Part shown: piece after piece, positions 1 to 11,140 of the stretch
How positions within the stretch are numbered: position 1 is the first letter of the stretch
Layout: each line of letters begins with the position of its first letter
NCBI GenBank assembly: GCA_029448655.1
Contig: JACCLO010000004.1
Span: 124,001-188,000 of the forward strand
Reading direction: 5' to 3'
DNA length: 64,000 bases
Source: Wolfiporia cocos
Lineage: Eukaryota > Basidiomycota > Agaricomycetes > Polyporales > Phaeolaceae
Position numbers and translations under genes: made by a program
Notes under the pieces: generated by a model
The model's database searches: none
Told to the model about the DNA's origin: nothing
Seen by the model: the letters and a program-made list of their open reading frames with translations, nothing else

Positions 1-411
1 CAAACCCATGCCCTGAGGGACTTAGAGGGCGTCAAGGCCAGAACTCCATCGTTCTGAAGCCGTATCGGCAGCGGTTCTAGGCAGGGCAACTCGTGCCCAC
101 CATCCCAACTCTAAATAGAGTGGCCCCTGTACGCCTGGGGATAGGCGAGAAGGTCGTCTCCGGCCCGGTCAAGAGGTTACACCGTTGCCATCGATTCCCA
201 ACATATGGGGAAAGGCTTGTCAGCCAGTCCCCAGTTCCGCTTAAGCCTACGGTCCGGCTATTTGCCCGAAGGCGGTGATCCCCCAGAGCCCACTAAGGAT
301 ACCCCGCTGCCTGGCGGCGAGCGGGGGTGCGCAGACGGCGACGAAAACCCCTAAGAAGAAAAAATCCCAGACTCTCAAAGAGGGCGGGGGCGAAAGCAAG
401 TTCTATTCATA
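1..411. other. Unassigned left edge of window
   Basis: I see no recognisable gene here. A plus-strand stretch near 320-405 reads as a Lys/Gly-rich peptide (KTPKKKKSQTLKEGGGES) and could be the end of a coding exon cut by the window edge, but no start, stop or splice context supports it. The stretch ends where the flanking gypsy LTR sequence begins. Confidence 0.3.
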
Positions 412-539
412 TAACACAAGATAACACTTACTTGTTATGATCTTGGTATTGCTGGTTAGACAAGAGATAAAGCAGATGTTAAGCAGGATACGTTGAGTGG
501 TTAACTCGTAGTATGAATGCAATGAATAGAACTGAGGCG

Positions 540-1098
540 TGTCACAAATTATTCCTTTATTAATTTAGACTCCCTCGCTATAGGTTGTATGTGCGGCGCT
601 AGGCGTACGCCGCGCCTCTACTCCATAGCCACCTCCAGCGTCACTCCCAGTTATTGCAGGTCACCTGGTCGTTAGGTTAGCGCTGTAGGGTAGCGCGCGC
701 CTCCGGTACTCACGTTATGGTCACAGTAGTTACATGTAGCGTCACTTAGCACATGACCCAGTAGATACGGCGCACAGGCCTCATCTTTAGGGCAGTACTA
801 GTAGTCACATCGCTCATGTATATATTACGACGGAATGTGGGCTTACTCCCCATTCCTAAGATTCTCGACAATTGGGCATAGCCCCTTTCTTACTATCGCT
901 GTGATGCTCTCTGGCCCGGGGCCCGTATCGCGTCGTGCTAGTCTGTGAGCCGCCTCTGTTACCTCGACGTACACAAGGGGACTAGTCACCCCCACGTTGC
1001 CTCTGCGTTCAGCGCTGGCACGGTGACTTATAGGCTCGCTCAACGGCGTGTATGGTTCCCCCTGAGCCCAGGGGTAGCACAGACGTAAGTCTGTGTCA
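540..1098 (+). repeat. 5' LTR of family A element
   Basis: It starts TGTCACAAATT and ends CTGTGTCA. A TATA-like CATGTATATAT lies at about 814-824, followed by the conserved hairpin at 831-855. Confidence 0.9.
831..855 (+). promoter_or_regulatory. Conserved CTTACT-loop hairpin in LTR, downstream of TATA box
   Basis: GGAATG(T)GGG, loop CTTACT and CCCCATTCC form a stem just downstream of CATGTATATAT. The equivalent position in at least seven other LTRs of different sequence holds a stem with different but complementary bases around the same CTTAC(A/T) loop. It would sit at or near the 5' end of the transcript (R/U5). Its function is unknown. Confidence 0.6.
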
Positions 1099-1888
1099 TA
1101 ATCTTAGGAATATCTTACCTCCCCTCCGGCGCCACCTGCGCTGGGGCCGAGGGTTCTCCACCTACAGGTCGCCAAGGCAGCATGGCGGGGCAACCGACGG
1201 TAGAAGCGCCGTCGGTCCGTAGTTTTACGAGCCCCCACGAAATGCTACACCTGGCAAAGCGACCGTAGGGAGTGAGTAAGCAAGTCCGCCCTCTTTCGAA
1301 CGCAAGATAGAAGGGGTCGACCGACATAAGCCCCGTTTGAGGACCCGCCGCCGTCACCCCTGCAAAGGGAATGCGCGTGCGCGTGGAGGTCTAGGGCAGT
1401 CCGGCCACTTACCCCTGGGCGGCAGGGGTTATCGTCAAGAACTTTGATCTGTGGGTATGCGAAGGGTCCCGCAAGGGTACCCAACCCCACACCAGCGATC
1501 ACGAAGGTCAGAAAGCAATCCACCACGACAAGACTATCGAATACCAACGAGCGAACCACATACCCCAAGGTCGGTAGGCCACGCGTAGCCATGTCGGCGT
1601 CAGTCCTAGGAGCGGAATGATTGGCCATTACCCAACTCCGATGGGCCCGCTCACCGCTGACACGCCTCGTCGACTCACGTTGCGGGATGTAAGGAATCCG
1701 GGATGAGTGGAACTCCCAATTCTTCCTGCAGGCTAGCTCACTTCGCTCCACCACCGGCGGACGGACCGTGCACATGGAAGCTCCTCATGAACCACATGAG
1801 CCGTGTGTTAAACAAGCAACCAAGGTAGCGAGCGTCGTAGGATTCAAGGTAGAACGTCAGGGACGACGTTTTTCGAGAGGGGGGGTAA

Positions 1889-2447
1889 TGTCACAAATTA
1901 TTCCTTTATTAATTTAGACTCCCTCGCTATAGGTTGTATGTGCGGCGCTAGGCGTACGCCGCGCCTCTACTCCATAGCCACCTCCAGCGTCACTCCCAGT
2001 TATTGCAGGTCACCTGGTCGTTAGGTTAGCGCTGTAGGGTAGCGCGCGCCTCCGGTACTCACGTTATGGTCACAGTAGTTACATGTAGCGTCACTTAGCA
2101 CATGACCCAGTAGATACGGCGCACAGGCCTCATCTTTAGGGCAGTACTAGTAGTCACATCGCTCATGTATATATTACGACGGAATGTGGGCTTACTCCCC
2201 ATTCCTAAGATTCTCGACAATTGGGCATAGCCCCTTTCTTACTATCGCTGTGATGCTCTCTGGCCCGGGGCCCGTATCGCGTCGTGCTAGTCTGTGAGCC
2301 GCCTCTGTTACCTCGACGTACACAAGGGGACTAGTCACCCCCACGTTGCCTCTGCGTTCAGCGCTGGCACGGTGACTTATAGGCTCGCTCAACGGCGTGT
2401 ATGGTTCCCCCTGAGCCCAGGGGTAGCACAGACGTAAGTCTGTGTCA
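1889..2447 (+). repeat. 3' LTR of family A element
   Basis: It has the same length as the 5' LTR and appears identical. It is preceded by the polypurine tract and followed by the AGGCG target duplication. Confidence 0.9.
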
Positions 2448-3611
2448 AGGCGCAATAGCGCTCAGCAAGTCCAGTATATATACATGATAAATAAGACCCC
2501 TAACAGTCTTATTAGATAATACTAGTGTTCGTATTCGTATGTACAAGTCCCCAGGTACCTAAGTACTTAGTAATATACGATAAATACATATGCCGATCAA
2601 AACCGGGATATAGAAAGGCGGCGTAGGCCGCACGAATGGCGTTTTGCGCTCTTGTCATTACAAAGACAGGGCGTGACCAAAGCCTGGTCCGCTGACGTTT
2701 ATACGCTGACTGCTTCCGGACGGAACGTCCGATTGGCTAGAACTAGACATGTGACTGATGGTAACTACTAGTGATAAGATAAGACCGTCGTTACGGGAGA
2801 TAACGCGGCCATCATTCGGCACGTATGTAACCGTTAACTTATGAACCAGATAAGCTAGTTATTGGTCTAGAAAGTCGTAGATAATTCGTAGAATTGCCGG
2901 AAAAATAGTAAGAAATATAGGGAAACTGACGCAGACACTCACTAAGACTGAAATATAAGTGTTGAGGGGCGGTGTCGATAAAGGTGAAGTGTAATAGTCA
3001 AGCAGTTGGTAAGAGCAACTAGTCGATTGTCGAGGAGAACTATTCTGAGTCTACAACGTACTCAGAGGCCAGCTTATATACATGAAGGGTAAGACCCGTA
3101 ACACCGTAGGTAAGACTAGTGATACCGCAGGGCGTAGGGTTATGTACCGGTAATGGTACGACCCAAAGCTTGTGATAGTTCCAAAGGTCGCTGACTGAGC
3201 ATAAGGCTACAGCATGTGACGTGAGTTAGGCCGCTGACTGAGCGTGAGCCAGCGGCAGGTGACGCGAGTCACTAGAAAGCCATGTGACGTGTGGCAACGT
3301 ATGTTGTGAACTCTTTGTAAGATCACGTGCAGGAAAGATAAGATAGGTCTATAGATAAGACGAGGCGCCGTGATAGGCGCTGAGCTAACGTGCACAAGAG
3401 ATAAGATAAGAGTTATCTACGAGAGTGAGATAAGGGTGAGACATAACGTGATACGGAAAGCGAGTAGAACGAGCTGTAGAAAATCAGAGAAAATAGGGGA
3501 AAATAGGGAAAAATAAGAGAAACCGTGACATTACCCCCTCCTCTAAATTCAGCGTCCCGATGAAGCAGCTAAAAATGCTAGAGCCCACTAAAGGGTTAGA
3601 CTTTGCTTGCG

Positions 3612-6600
3612 CTACTTGCCTGTGCTGCCAAAACCCTTTGTACCTCGTTGACCTTGTTGACCGTGTAAGAGATTGTAGGCGGTGGGCGATGAGACATGTT
3701 CTTCGGGATAGTACATCCGATGAACTAGTAGCTGGGCTACTTTGTCTTTTGCCTTAACTTCGTATGCGGTTGATCCAAGGTTATGAATCATGACTTTGAC
3801 TTCTCCTCTATAGTCCCAGTCGATAACTCCTCCTAGTACGATTAAGCTTTGCTTCGCCATGCTAGACCGGGTTGCCAGTTGTCCGTAATGCCCATAAGGG
3901 AACAGAACTTGAAGTCCTGTTGAGATTGTGGCGGTTTGGCCGGGTTGGATTGTTAGTCCTTCCATAGCATAGATATCGTATCCAGCGGAGTGTGGGGTCC
4001 CTTTTACAGGGTAGAGTGGAGCCGCGTCCTTGTCACCGAATGGTACGGCGAATTCCAGGTAGTCATTGAAGACGATGTTGTCTTCTACGAAGTTTCCATA
4101 TGGATCTCTTTTCAGCCATTGGCTGGTGGGTTTGACTGGCCTCTCCTCGTCGGAGTCGTAACCCTCGGATTCGTCGTCTACGTTGTCCGAGTGCATGGGC
4201 CAGTCATCGGGCCAGAGGTAGCGATCTCCCACTTTCCAGTTAGGATCATCGTCGGGTTCAGCAACAGCAATTGTTCGGTGTGCCGAGAGGTGGTTTGTCT
4301 GAGCGTCGAAGAACCGGGCTTTGTATTCGTCCAGTACTTCCTTAGAGTGCTCAAGGTTTTCTTCAGGTTCCCAGGTATCATCCTTGGACGTAGTGTCCGC
4401 CCATCGGACGAGGTACTCGAGTTTCCCTCTTCGTTTCCGGTGGTTAAGGATTTCTGATACCTCCCATTCTCTGTCGTCGTCTTCCTCTAATTCAGGGGAC
4501 GGCGACCGATCTTCAGTCTGGACGTAAGGTACTAGCTTGGATGCGTGAAATACCGGGTGATAGTGACGATATTGTGACCCCATTTTTAATCTGAAGGTCA
4601 CCGGCGATAAGACTTCTACAATCTTGAAAGGGCCGATATATCGTGGGGCCAGACTCTTTTCAGATGTCTGGTAGTCCTTAGTACTGAGTAGTACTTTATC
4701 ACCAACGCGTAGATCGAGTTGTTTGTGTCCTCGATCGCTGTACCATTTCCATCGTTCAGAAGCTACTAACATGGCGGCTTTCGCTTCTTGTTGTGCTTTC
4801 CATCGTTCGTGTGCGATGTCGTTTAAGTCAAGATTGACTGTGCGGGGGAGTTCCTGATCGCTAGGGCCAGCAAGGGGGTGTCTACCTAGTTCGACAAAGA
4901 AGGGCGAGTGCCTGGTAGTTTCCGACGCTACGTTATTGTAAGCAAACTCTGCGGTAGGCAAGAGTCTACTCCAATTGTCTTTTCTATACGAATTGACGTA
5001 GCAGCGAAGGTACTGTTCCAGGGTTTGGTTAACCCTCTCTGTCTGTCCATCGGTTTGTGGATGATAAGCTGTTGACATCGAATGTTCGATATTGAGGAAT
5101 TGACAGAATTCCTTGAACAGTGTCACAGATAATGCGAAAGCATAATATCATAGACGTTACGGAGCAATAACTAGGGTACATTACCCGTACGTGGCGCCGG
5201 CATACATGGCCTACACCATAGAGTGTCTAATAGGCGCCGAGCGTGGGAATATGAACTGCAGATATAGCTGGACCCTCGATAGCAGCATGAGCTGTTATCG
5301 TAGCCCTTTTGGGGGAGTGGCTATTATGCCACTCATAAGCACGTTGCATTGGGTCCGCAGCGCGTCTTGTGATATAATAACAGCTCACCCGGTCGCCGGT
5401 TCGAACCTGGGTGGTGGCAAATATTTCCACTGCCTGGGGCGCTTCCGAACCACTGGCGGCTGAGGGAAAAGTACCCACCACGTGACCCCCTGTATCATGG
5501 GGCCCCTCTATAACCGTAAGGTATCAGGGGATAAGATTGGTCAAAGCTTGCGTGGTAAAAAACTACTATTAAATAGCCTTAACCCGCACCCAAAATCCAG
5601 GGTGTAAGTCGGGCCTTCAAGAGGTTGGCACACACGTCATAAGCCAAATGGTATAAGGGATTGGGGGTACCCTTCACCAGGCACAATGACAAAGCATAGT
5701 AGAAGTGATACTTAGTACCGGGGGCGGCTTGATGCAGCCTAAGTTATCTCCTTAACCAGAGACGGTTAATCCTTGAAGTGGGGGTAATGTCACAGATAAT
5801 GCGAAAGCATAATATCATAGACGTTACGGAGCAATAACTAGGGTACATTACCCGTACGTGGCGCCGGCATACATGGCCTACACCATAGAGTGTCTAATAG
5901 GCGCCGAGCGTGGGAATATGAACTGCAGATATAGCTGGACCCTCGATAGCAGCATGAGCTGTTATCGTAGCCCTTTTGGGGGAGTGGCTATTATGCCACT
6001 CATAAGCACGTTGCATTGGGTCCGCAGCGCGTCTTGTGATAAACAGCTTTGACGCGAATTGGACGCCTCTATCGCTAATGATCTGACGAGGCAGGCCGTG
6101 TAACGGGTAAACCCGTGTATACAAGATGTCGGCCAAATCCTTTGTTCCAAACTTGGAACTGATCGGATAGAAATGCGCCCTCTTCGTTAGTCGGTCCACT
6201 ACAACCATAATGGAGTCGTAAGTCTTCTTGTTATCGATAGACTTTGGTAGATACATAATGAAGTCGATTGTAATGACTTCCCATGGCTGGGTTGGTACGG
6301 GATTAGGTTTAAGTAACCCGTACGGCTTCTCAGGTCGACTCTTCATCTTTTGACAGATGTCGCATTCCTGAACGTACTTCTTGACGAACGTTGATATGCC
6401 TGGCCACCAGAAGTTACGAGTTACTAGTTCGTAGGTCTTCCAGCGTCCGAAGTGACCAGCAGTGATGTGGTCGTGGTGTGCGGCTACTACGCGTCGGCGT
6501 GTCTGCTCGACGTTAGGGACGTAGACTTTGCCCTTGTGTAGTAGTAAGCCGTTCTCGTAGTTCCAGTCTTGGAGCTCTTTCTTGAATTCCCTTGGTCCCG

Positions 6601-8086
6601 ATGAGAGAAGGGATTGATAGGACGAAGTTAGCTTGTCGTCTTGTAATGCTAAGCGGATAGCCTCGAGTAAGGACTGGTTAGAGTCTTGGGCCAAAGACGT
6701 AGTTTCGTCAGAAGAGGTTTCTAGGGCCCGAATGGCGAATTCGGTCGCAAAAAATTCCGGTTTAAGGAGGATTTTATCCCTGTTATCGAGTTCCACCCCC
6801 TCTTCATGATCTGGCCTCCTGGACAGAGGATCCGCGGTAAGCATTGTCTTTCCGGGCTTGTGATACAACTTGAAGTTGAATCGAGTTAGGTATAGTGCCC
6901 AACGTGCCTGTCGTCTAGTAAGCTTTTGCGCCGTCTTGAAGTATGTAAGATTTGCGTGATCTGTCCATACTTCGAATACCTTGGGGTGCCCCTCGAGATA
7001 ATGACGCCATTCTTCGAGTGAACGAATAATGGCAAGGAGTTCCTTGTCATATATCTCGTAGTTGCGTTCGGCTTCAGTCATAGACTTGCTATAGTAAGCA
7101 ACAGGATGGTATAAACCATCCTTAGGGTCTAGTTGTGAAAGGACTGAGCCGGTTGCAAAGTCGGAGGCATCGGACTCGATCCTAAAAGGCGAGTCTTGGT
7201 CTGGTATTCTAAGGATTGGCGCAGACGTAAAGGCCTTTTTCAGGTCCTCAAACGCCTGTTGCTCCTTCTCGCCCCAAGCCCATTTCTGGTTCTTGCGGGT
7301 GAGCTGTGTGAGTGGTTTGGCCTTGTAAGAAAAGTCCCTAATAAATCGCCTATAGAAATTGGCGAAGCCTAAGAAGGCTTGGACTTCCTTAACCTTGGTT
7401 GGTTGAGGCCAATCAAGAACCCCTTCGTACTTCTTTGGGTCCATCGCAACGGATTTATGGGAGATAATCATCCCCAAGTACTCGATGGACTTTTGTTCGA
7501 AGAAGCATTTCTCGGGTTTCGCATAGAGGTCGGAATCCTGAAGTCGTTGCAATACGGCTTTGACTAGTTTCCGATGCTCTTTGAGGTCGTTTCCGAAAAT
7601 CAGAATATCGTCTAGGTAAACGATAACCTTTCCCGACTGAATGAAGTCGGAAAGGACGCTATTCATCATCGCTTGGAATGTGCCTGGCGCGTTACAAAAG
7701 CCAAAGTACATAACAGTAGCTTCATACAGCCCCCTATGGGTAATGAAGGCTGTCTTCCACTCGTCCCCTTCCTTTATCCGCACGTTGTTGTACCCCCAAC
7801 GAAGGTCGATCTTGGTAAAGATTGATGCGGATGCGAGTTGATCTATCAATTCGGATATGCGAGGAATGGGATACTTGTTCTGTACTGTGATTTCGTTTAG
7901 CTTTCGATAGTCGACTACCATGCGCAGTGACCCGTCTTTCTTTGCTACAAAGAAGACGGGTGATGCTATTGGCGATTTGGATTCTCGGATGTAACCTTTG
8001 CGAAGTTCTTCATCAATCCACTCGTCTAAGGAGTTTTGTTGAGCTTCATTTATACGTGTTTCACTCTTGAGCCAGTGTAACTCCAC
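3612..8086 (-). pseudogene. pol: Gypsy pol (RT-RNase H-integrase-chromodomain-dUTPase), 5'-truncated and split by an LTR element
   Basis: The frame begins just before the RT fingers (DEWIDEELRKGYI) and carries VDYRKLN, the catalytic YLDDILIF, an RNase H region with YEIYDKELLAI, an HHCC integrase zinc finger and DRLTKRAHF. It is cut by the short LTR element at 5121-6041 and resumes with the end of the integrase core (TAYHPQTDGQTERVNQ), a chromodomain (WEVSEILNHRKRRGKLEYLVRW) and a dUTPase domain in the last 150 residues. All five dUTPase motifs are visible: SAGYDIYA, TRSSMA, GGVIDWDYRGEV, DKVAQLL and RGTKGFGSTG. Removing the insertion with one copy of its AACAG duplication leaves a length divisible by three, so the frame was open before that insertion. 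Gag and protease are missing; similarity stops at about 8090. RT copies RNA to cDNA, integrase and chromodomain target insertion, and dUTPase would limit uracil in the cDNA. Confidence 0.85.
5121..6041 (+). mobile_element. Complete short-LTR (TRIM-like) non-autonomous element (family S)
   Basis: Two 254-bp LTRs (5121-5374 and 5788-6041) flank a 413-bp internal region, with a 5-bp duplication AACAG at 5116-5120 and 6042-6046. The LTRs start TGTCACAG but end GTGATA, so the usual terminal CA is TA; two solo LTRs elsewhere with matching duplications confirm this end. A purine-rich AAGTGGGGGTAA precedes the 3' LTR. The internal region starts with a tRNA-like segment containing GGTTCGAACC (5398-5407). 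No protein is encoded. The insertion disrupts the integrase frame of gypsy element 1. Confidence 0.85.
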
Positions 8087-8089
8087 ATG

Positions 8090-8456
8090 GTCTCATTGGC
8101 CCTCAAGAATATGCAAGAATCATCATAGCACTGCAATCGACTAAGTTGTTGACATGTCGACTTCGTCTTCATTGTCTAGAGGCTGTAGATCGGGCATGGA
8201 CTTCATGCTTAGTACTTACACATTGGCATTGTATGCACTGGCCCCCTCCTGCATATATACAACAATCTAGGTAGTTGTTTATTGTAATCCTATGATGCAT
8301 ATAAATATATCTTTGATTCAGTTGATGGGGTCGGCCGACATGTTCAACGTCTGTCAATAATCGTGCAGAGGCGCCCGCTGCAGCCAACGTGGCGGTATAC
8401 ACGTAACATTCGGCGCTTGGTGCTACGCAAACCCGCTGGGTAATTAACCTCAAGTC
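8090..8456. other. Intergenic stretch between truncated gypsy element and host gene
   Basis: The pol similarity ends near 8090. The rest holds TATA-like A/T-rich sequence (8255-8320) and no convincing reading frame. It probably includes the 5' region of the gene that follows. Confidence 0.4.
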
Positions 8457-10799
8457 TTGTTGCCAAAGCTGTTCGCCAGATCGCAGATTGCGGAGGTCAG
8501 CGTCGAGACTCAGGACAAAGGGAGCAGCAACGACGGATCGGACGACTCTGACGAAGAGTCGGATCATAATGATGACGCTATTCTGAAGAACATCGACCCT
8601 GAGACGCTCCTATATGGCCCATATTCTCAAAAGAGCATTCTTGACCAGCTCCCATTGTCCGACATCAGCGATCACAGTGCTGACGAACACTACGGGAGCG
8701 ACGTCGATGCAGAGGAGGAGGAGTTCGAGTTGGACAGACGCTACAGGCGACTGTTGCGGCGGTATGAGTTCAACGGATGATGAATCGGATGCCGCTGTCG
8801 AGGACAATGGACAGATGTACATGGATGCCGACCCGCAGGACGCGGTTGAACAACGGGTACTTTGATTGTAGATTGTCAATGCTATCGAATGCGCTAAACA
8901 TGTTACTAGGATGTGAACCTCAGCGTCGCAGCCACGCTCACTGATTCTGATGAACAAGCAGAGTTGGAAGGTTCTGCTACGAGGGTAGTTGCTCTGGTTC
9001 CTGATGACCGAGCGTCCGATGAGACTGGTGAAGATGGTGTCATGCCTTCATCACAACCTTCCAAGGAGCAGTCTGTCGTGCAGTGGCAACGATCTCGTCT
9101 TGGCAGCGAGGATGAATCAAACACTGGATCTCCTCGCGTGAGCAGCGTAGCCCAAGATACAGCGCAAGTCAAGCAAAATGCTCAACTTGCCCAGAATGGG
9201 GACCATACAACCAGATCCGATGCCGTCGCGAACAATGTTCGAAGTCCATCACATACACCGGAGGCTGCAGTCGTTACTCTTGCAAAATCGGGGAAGCTAA
9301 TCAACGGCGGTGCCTCTGCTGCTGCGAATTCTTCCCGCAAGCTAGTCAAGAAGCTGTCGGATCTTTCCCCCGAGGCTATTGACTCGAGCTCACTGCCCGT
9401 TAACAATGACGAAACCTCGGCTCAGACCGAACCCATCGAGACTGCAGAAGATCCTGACCCTGCGGCGCAAAGCGCTGTAGACGATGATCCCATACAGGAC
9501 GTGGACGGCTTCGTCGCGCCTCCAAACGAGCGTCAGCTGAACCCACCAGTGAAGACTCCAAAGTCTGGTACGATCAAGGACAGGCACAGCAGGCTGCCCG
9601 AGGCCGACATCCAGTTGGCTGCTGCTACTCAGTTGACCCCCGCCCCCACGGCAGACAACGAGGCTGAGAGACATATGACACGGATGACCACCCGTCGAGC
9701 CGCTTCGACTGCTGCCATGCCTCCTCTGCCACTGCCCCCGATGCTTGCAGCAGCCCCGAAGCGGCGAGTGCACCTGACGGAAGAGGTGAAGGCAGAAAGA
9801 AAGGTGGAGAGAGAGCGTGTAGCTGCTGAGAAGAAGGCTGCAAAAGAGAAAGAAAAAGCGGAGAAGGTCGCACAGAAGAAGGCGGAGAGGAAGGGGACAG
9901 CGAAGGCGCATCTGCAGAAAGCGCAGACACAGGAGAAGAAGGGCTTGGGGAAAACACAGACCGCGCTGTCTGCAGCAGATGACGATGGCTCGGATATTGC
10001 AGACATCTCAAACGCCAACACCATCGTTCCTACTATGCGGAAGACTATCCTGTCGGCGACACAAGGCTCGCCGCAATCCACGCCGGCTGGGGATCAGAAT
10101 GTGTCGCTGCTTGTTCAGTCGGAATCACAGCCGCCGATGGGACTGTCCTCGCCCAGACTCCCTCGATGCGCGAGGAGTTTATCGATGAGCTGCGGTATCC
10201 AAGTAGCTCTGCACTTACCTCAACAGGCGCAGATGGATTGGCTGCGGAGGACACATTGCGCGCTGAGGACACTGACGCTTGGGAGCAAGGGGCACAGAAC
10301 AACTCTGACCCCTTCACTTTTGATCAGACTCAGAAGCAGAACGGCGCTGCGACGTCCTCATCACAAGTAAAAGCTTGTCTTCCGGGGACCGCTAGCCAGG
10401 GCGACATGTCAACCGTGGATCTGCTTTTCTTTCCAAGTAGATTCGCAGAACGGTGCAGACGGATGGGACTCCGACTCCGACAATGATTCTGAGGAAGAGC
10501 TGCAGCTGCCGAAGCCTATTAGGGTTTCGCGACCTTGGACGGCCACTGCGCCGTTCCGCCGCTTGTCGGACCTGGCGAGCCAGCCGCTATCCAGCCCTGC
10601 ACTCAACACCAGTATGTCTTTTTCACTGACACCGATGCCGCCCAAAACCGTGCCTGGTACCACCAAGAAGAAAGTCGATGATACCAGTGACGATGACGAT
10701 GACGACGATGACGACGATGACGAGACAGAGACGCACAGGATCGATCGCACATCCTGCTCGACGTGCAGGCGCAGGCGTGCAAAAAAAGAAGAAATCTAG
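8457..10799 (+). CDS. Multi-exon acidic/basic low-complexity nuclear-type protein, unknown
   Basis: I do not recognise this family. An N-terminal acidic frame (8457-8780, SDDSDEESDHNDD) leads to a DDES-rich piece that probably ends at 8856. An intron with GTACTTTG donor and TTACTAG acceptor (about 8857-8910) joins it in phase to a long exon from 8911. That exon holds Ser/Pro-rich sequence and a charged coiled coil (AERKVERERVAAEKKAAKEK, about 9790-9950). A second intron, GTAAAAG to CGCAG (about 10364-10450), joins the final exon, which ends in a run of about eleven aspartates and a basic tail (CRRRRAKKEEI). Two frame changes, near 8762 and near 10110-10150, are not explained by introns I can place, so either the model is incomplete or the copy is damaged. 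Composition suggests a nuclear or nucleolar protein; that is inference. Confidence 0.5.
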
Positions 10800-11140
10800 C
10801 CTTCGATCATTCCGATGCTAGTAGACGTATTCATAGGTTCGCAATGCACTGTACATACAACTTCTTGCCTTTCTCTTCAATAGTTCATCTCGCATTGGCA
10901 CAAGGACAAATTGTAGCATCTCACGGGAATTCACTGTGCATCATCCTACAATCAAGAGAGCACAACAACATGGAATATGCTATGAGAGACATTTGGGTAT
11001 AGGTCAAACAAGTGTACAACGTCGAAAGACCGTCTCATGGACGGCTTGACAAACGTTGTCTCGTCGCCTGGGTCACCTGAGAATACAATACAGCTGAGAC
11101 TACAGTAAGTGACACAGACAACAAACAAAATCGCCGACAT

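Larger units (their letters stand above)
540..2447 (+). mobile_element. Complete non-autonomous LTR retrotransposon (LTR family A)
   Basis: Two 559-bp LTRs (540-1098 and 1889-2447) flank a 790-bp internal region. The element is bounded by a 5-bp duplication AGGCG (535-539 and 2448-2452), the size expected for gypsy-type integrase. The LTRs start TGTCAC and end TGTGTCA. A polypurine tract (GAGAGGGGGGGTAA) lies directly before the 3' LTR, fixing plus orientation. The internal region has no reverse transcriptase, protease or integrase; its only long frames are on the minus strand and resemble nothing I know. It must use proteins from another element. The same unit forms the array at 23337-27942, nearly identical in sequence, so movement was recent. 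Confidence 0.9.
412..3530 (-). repeat. 3' LTR of truncated gypsy element 1, split by a nested LTR element
   Basis: In minus orientation this LTR starts TGTCACGG directly after a polypurine tract (plus-strand complement TTACCCCCTCCTCT at 3531-3544). It ends near TAACACAAG, where similarity to a second LTR fragment at 20119 begins. The nested element at 540-2447 interrupts it: the sequence before 540 and after 2447 continues the similarity seen uninterrupted at 20119-20300. Two TATA-like CATGTATATA stretches lie in it on the minus strand. The outer boundary at 412 is inferred from the shared sequence only. Confidence 0.6.

Noticed and set aside
1245..1775. A 176-codon minus-strand frame in the family A internal region, repeated in every unit of the array
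   Set aside because: All copies are near identical DNA, so repetition is no evidence of selection. The protein resembles nothing, and it is antisense to the element.
8762..8813. A GT-AG intron to explain the frame change in the acidic gene
   Set aside because: Splicing there places the downstream sequence in a frame that soon stops and loses the acidic reading.
9390..10081. Long antisense frames opposite the acidic/coiled-coil gene
   Set aside because: They are mirror frames of Lys/Glu- and Ser-rich codons on the plus strand, which has the better splice sites and composition.
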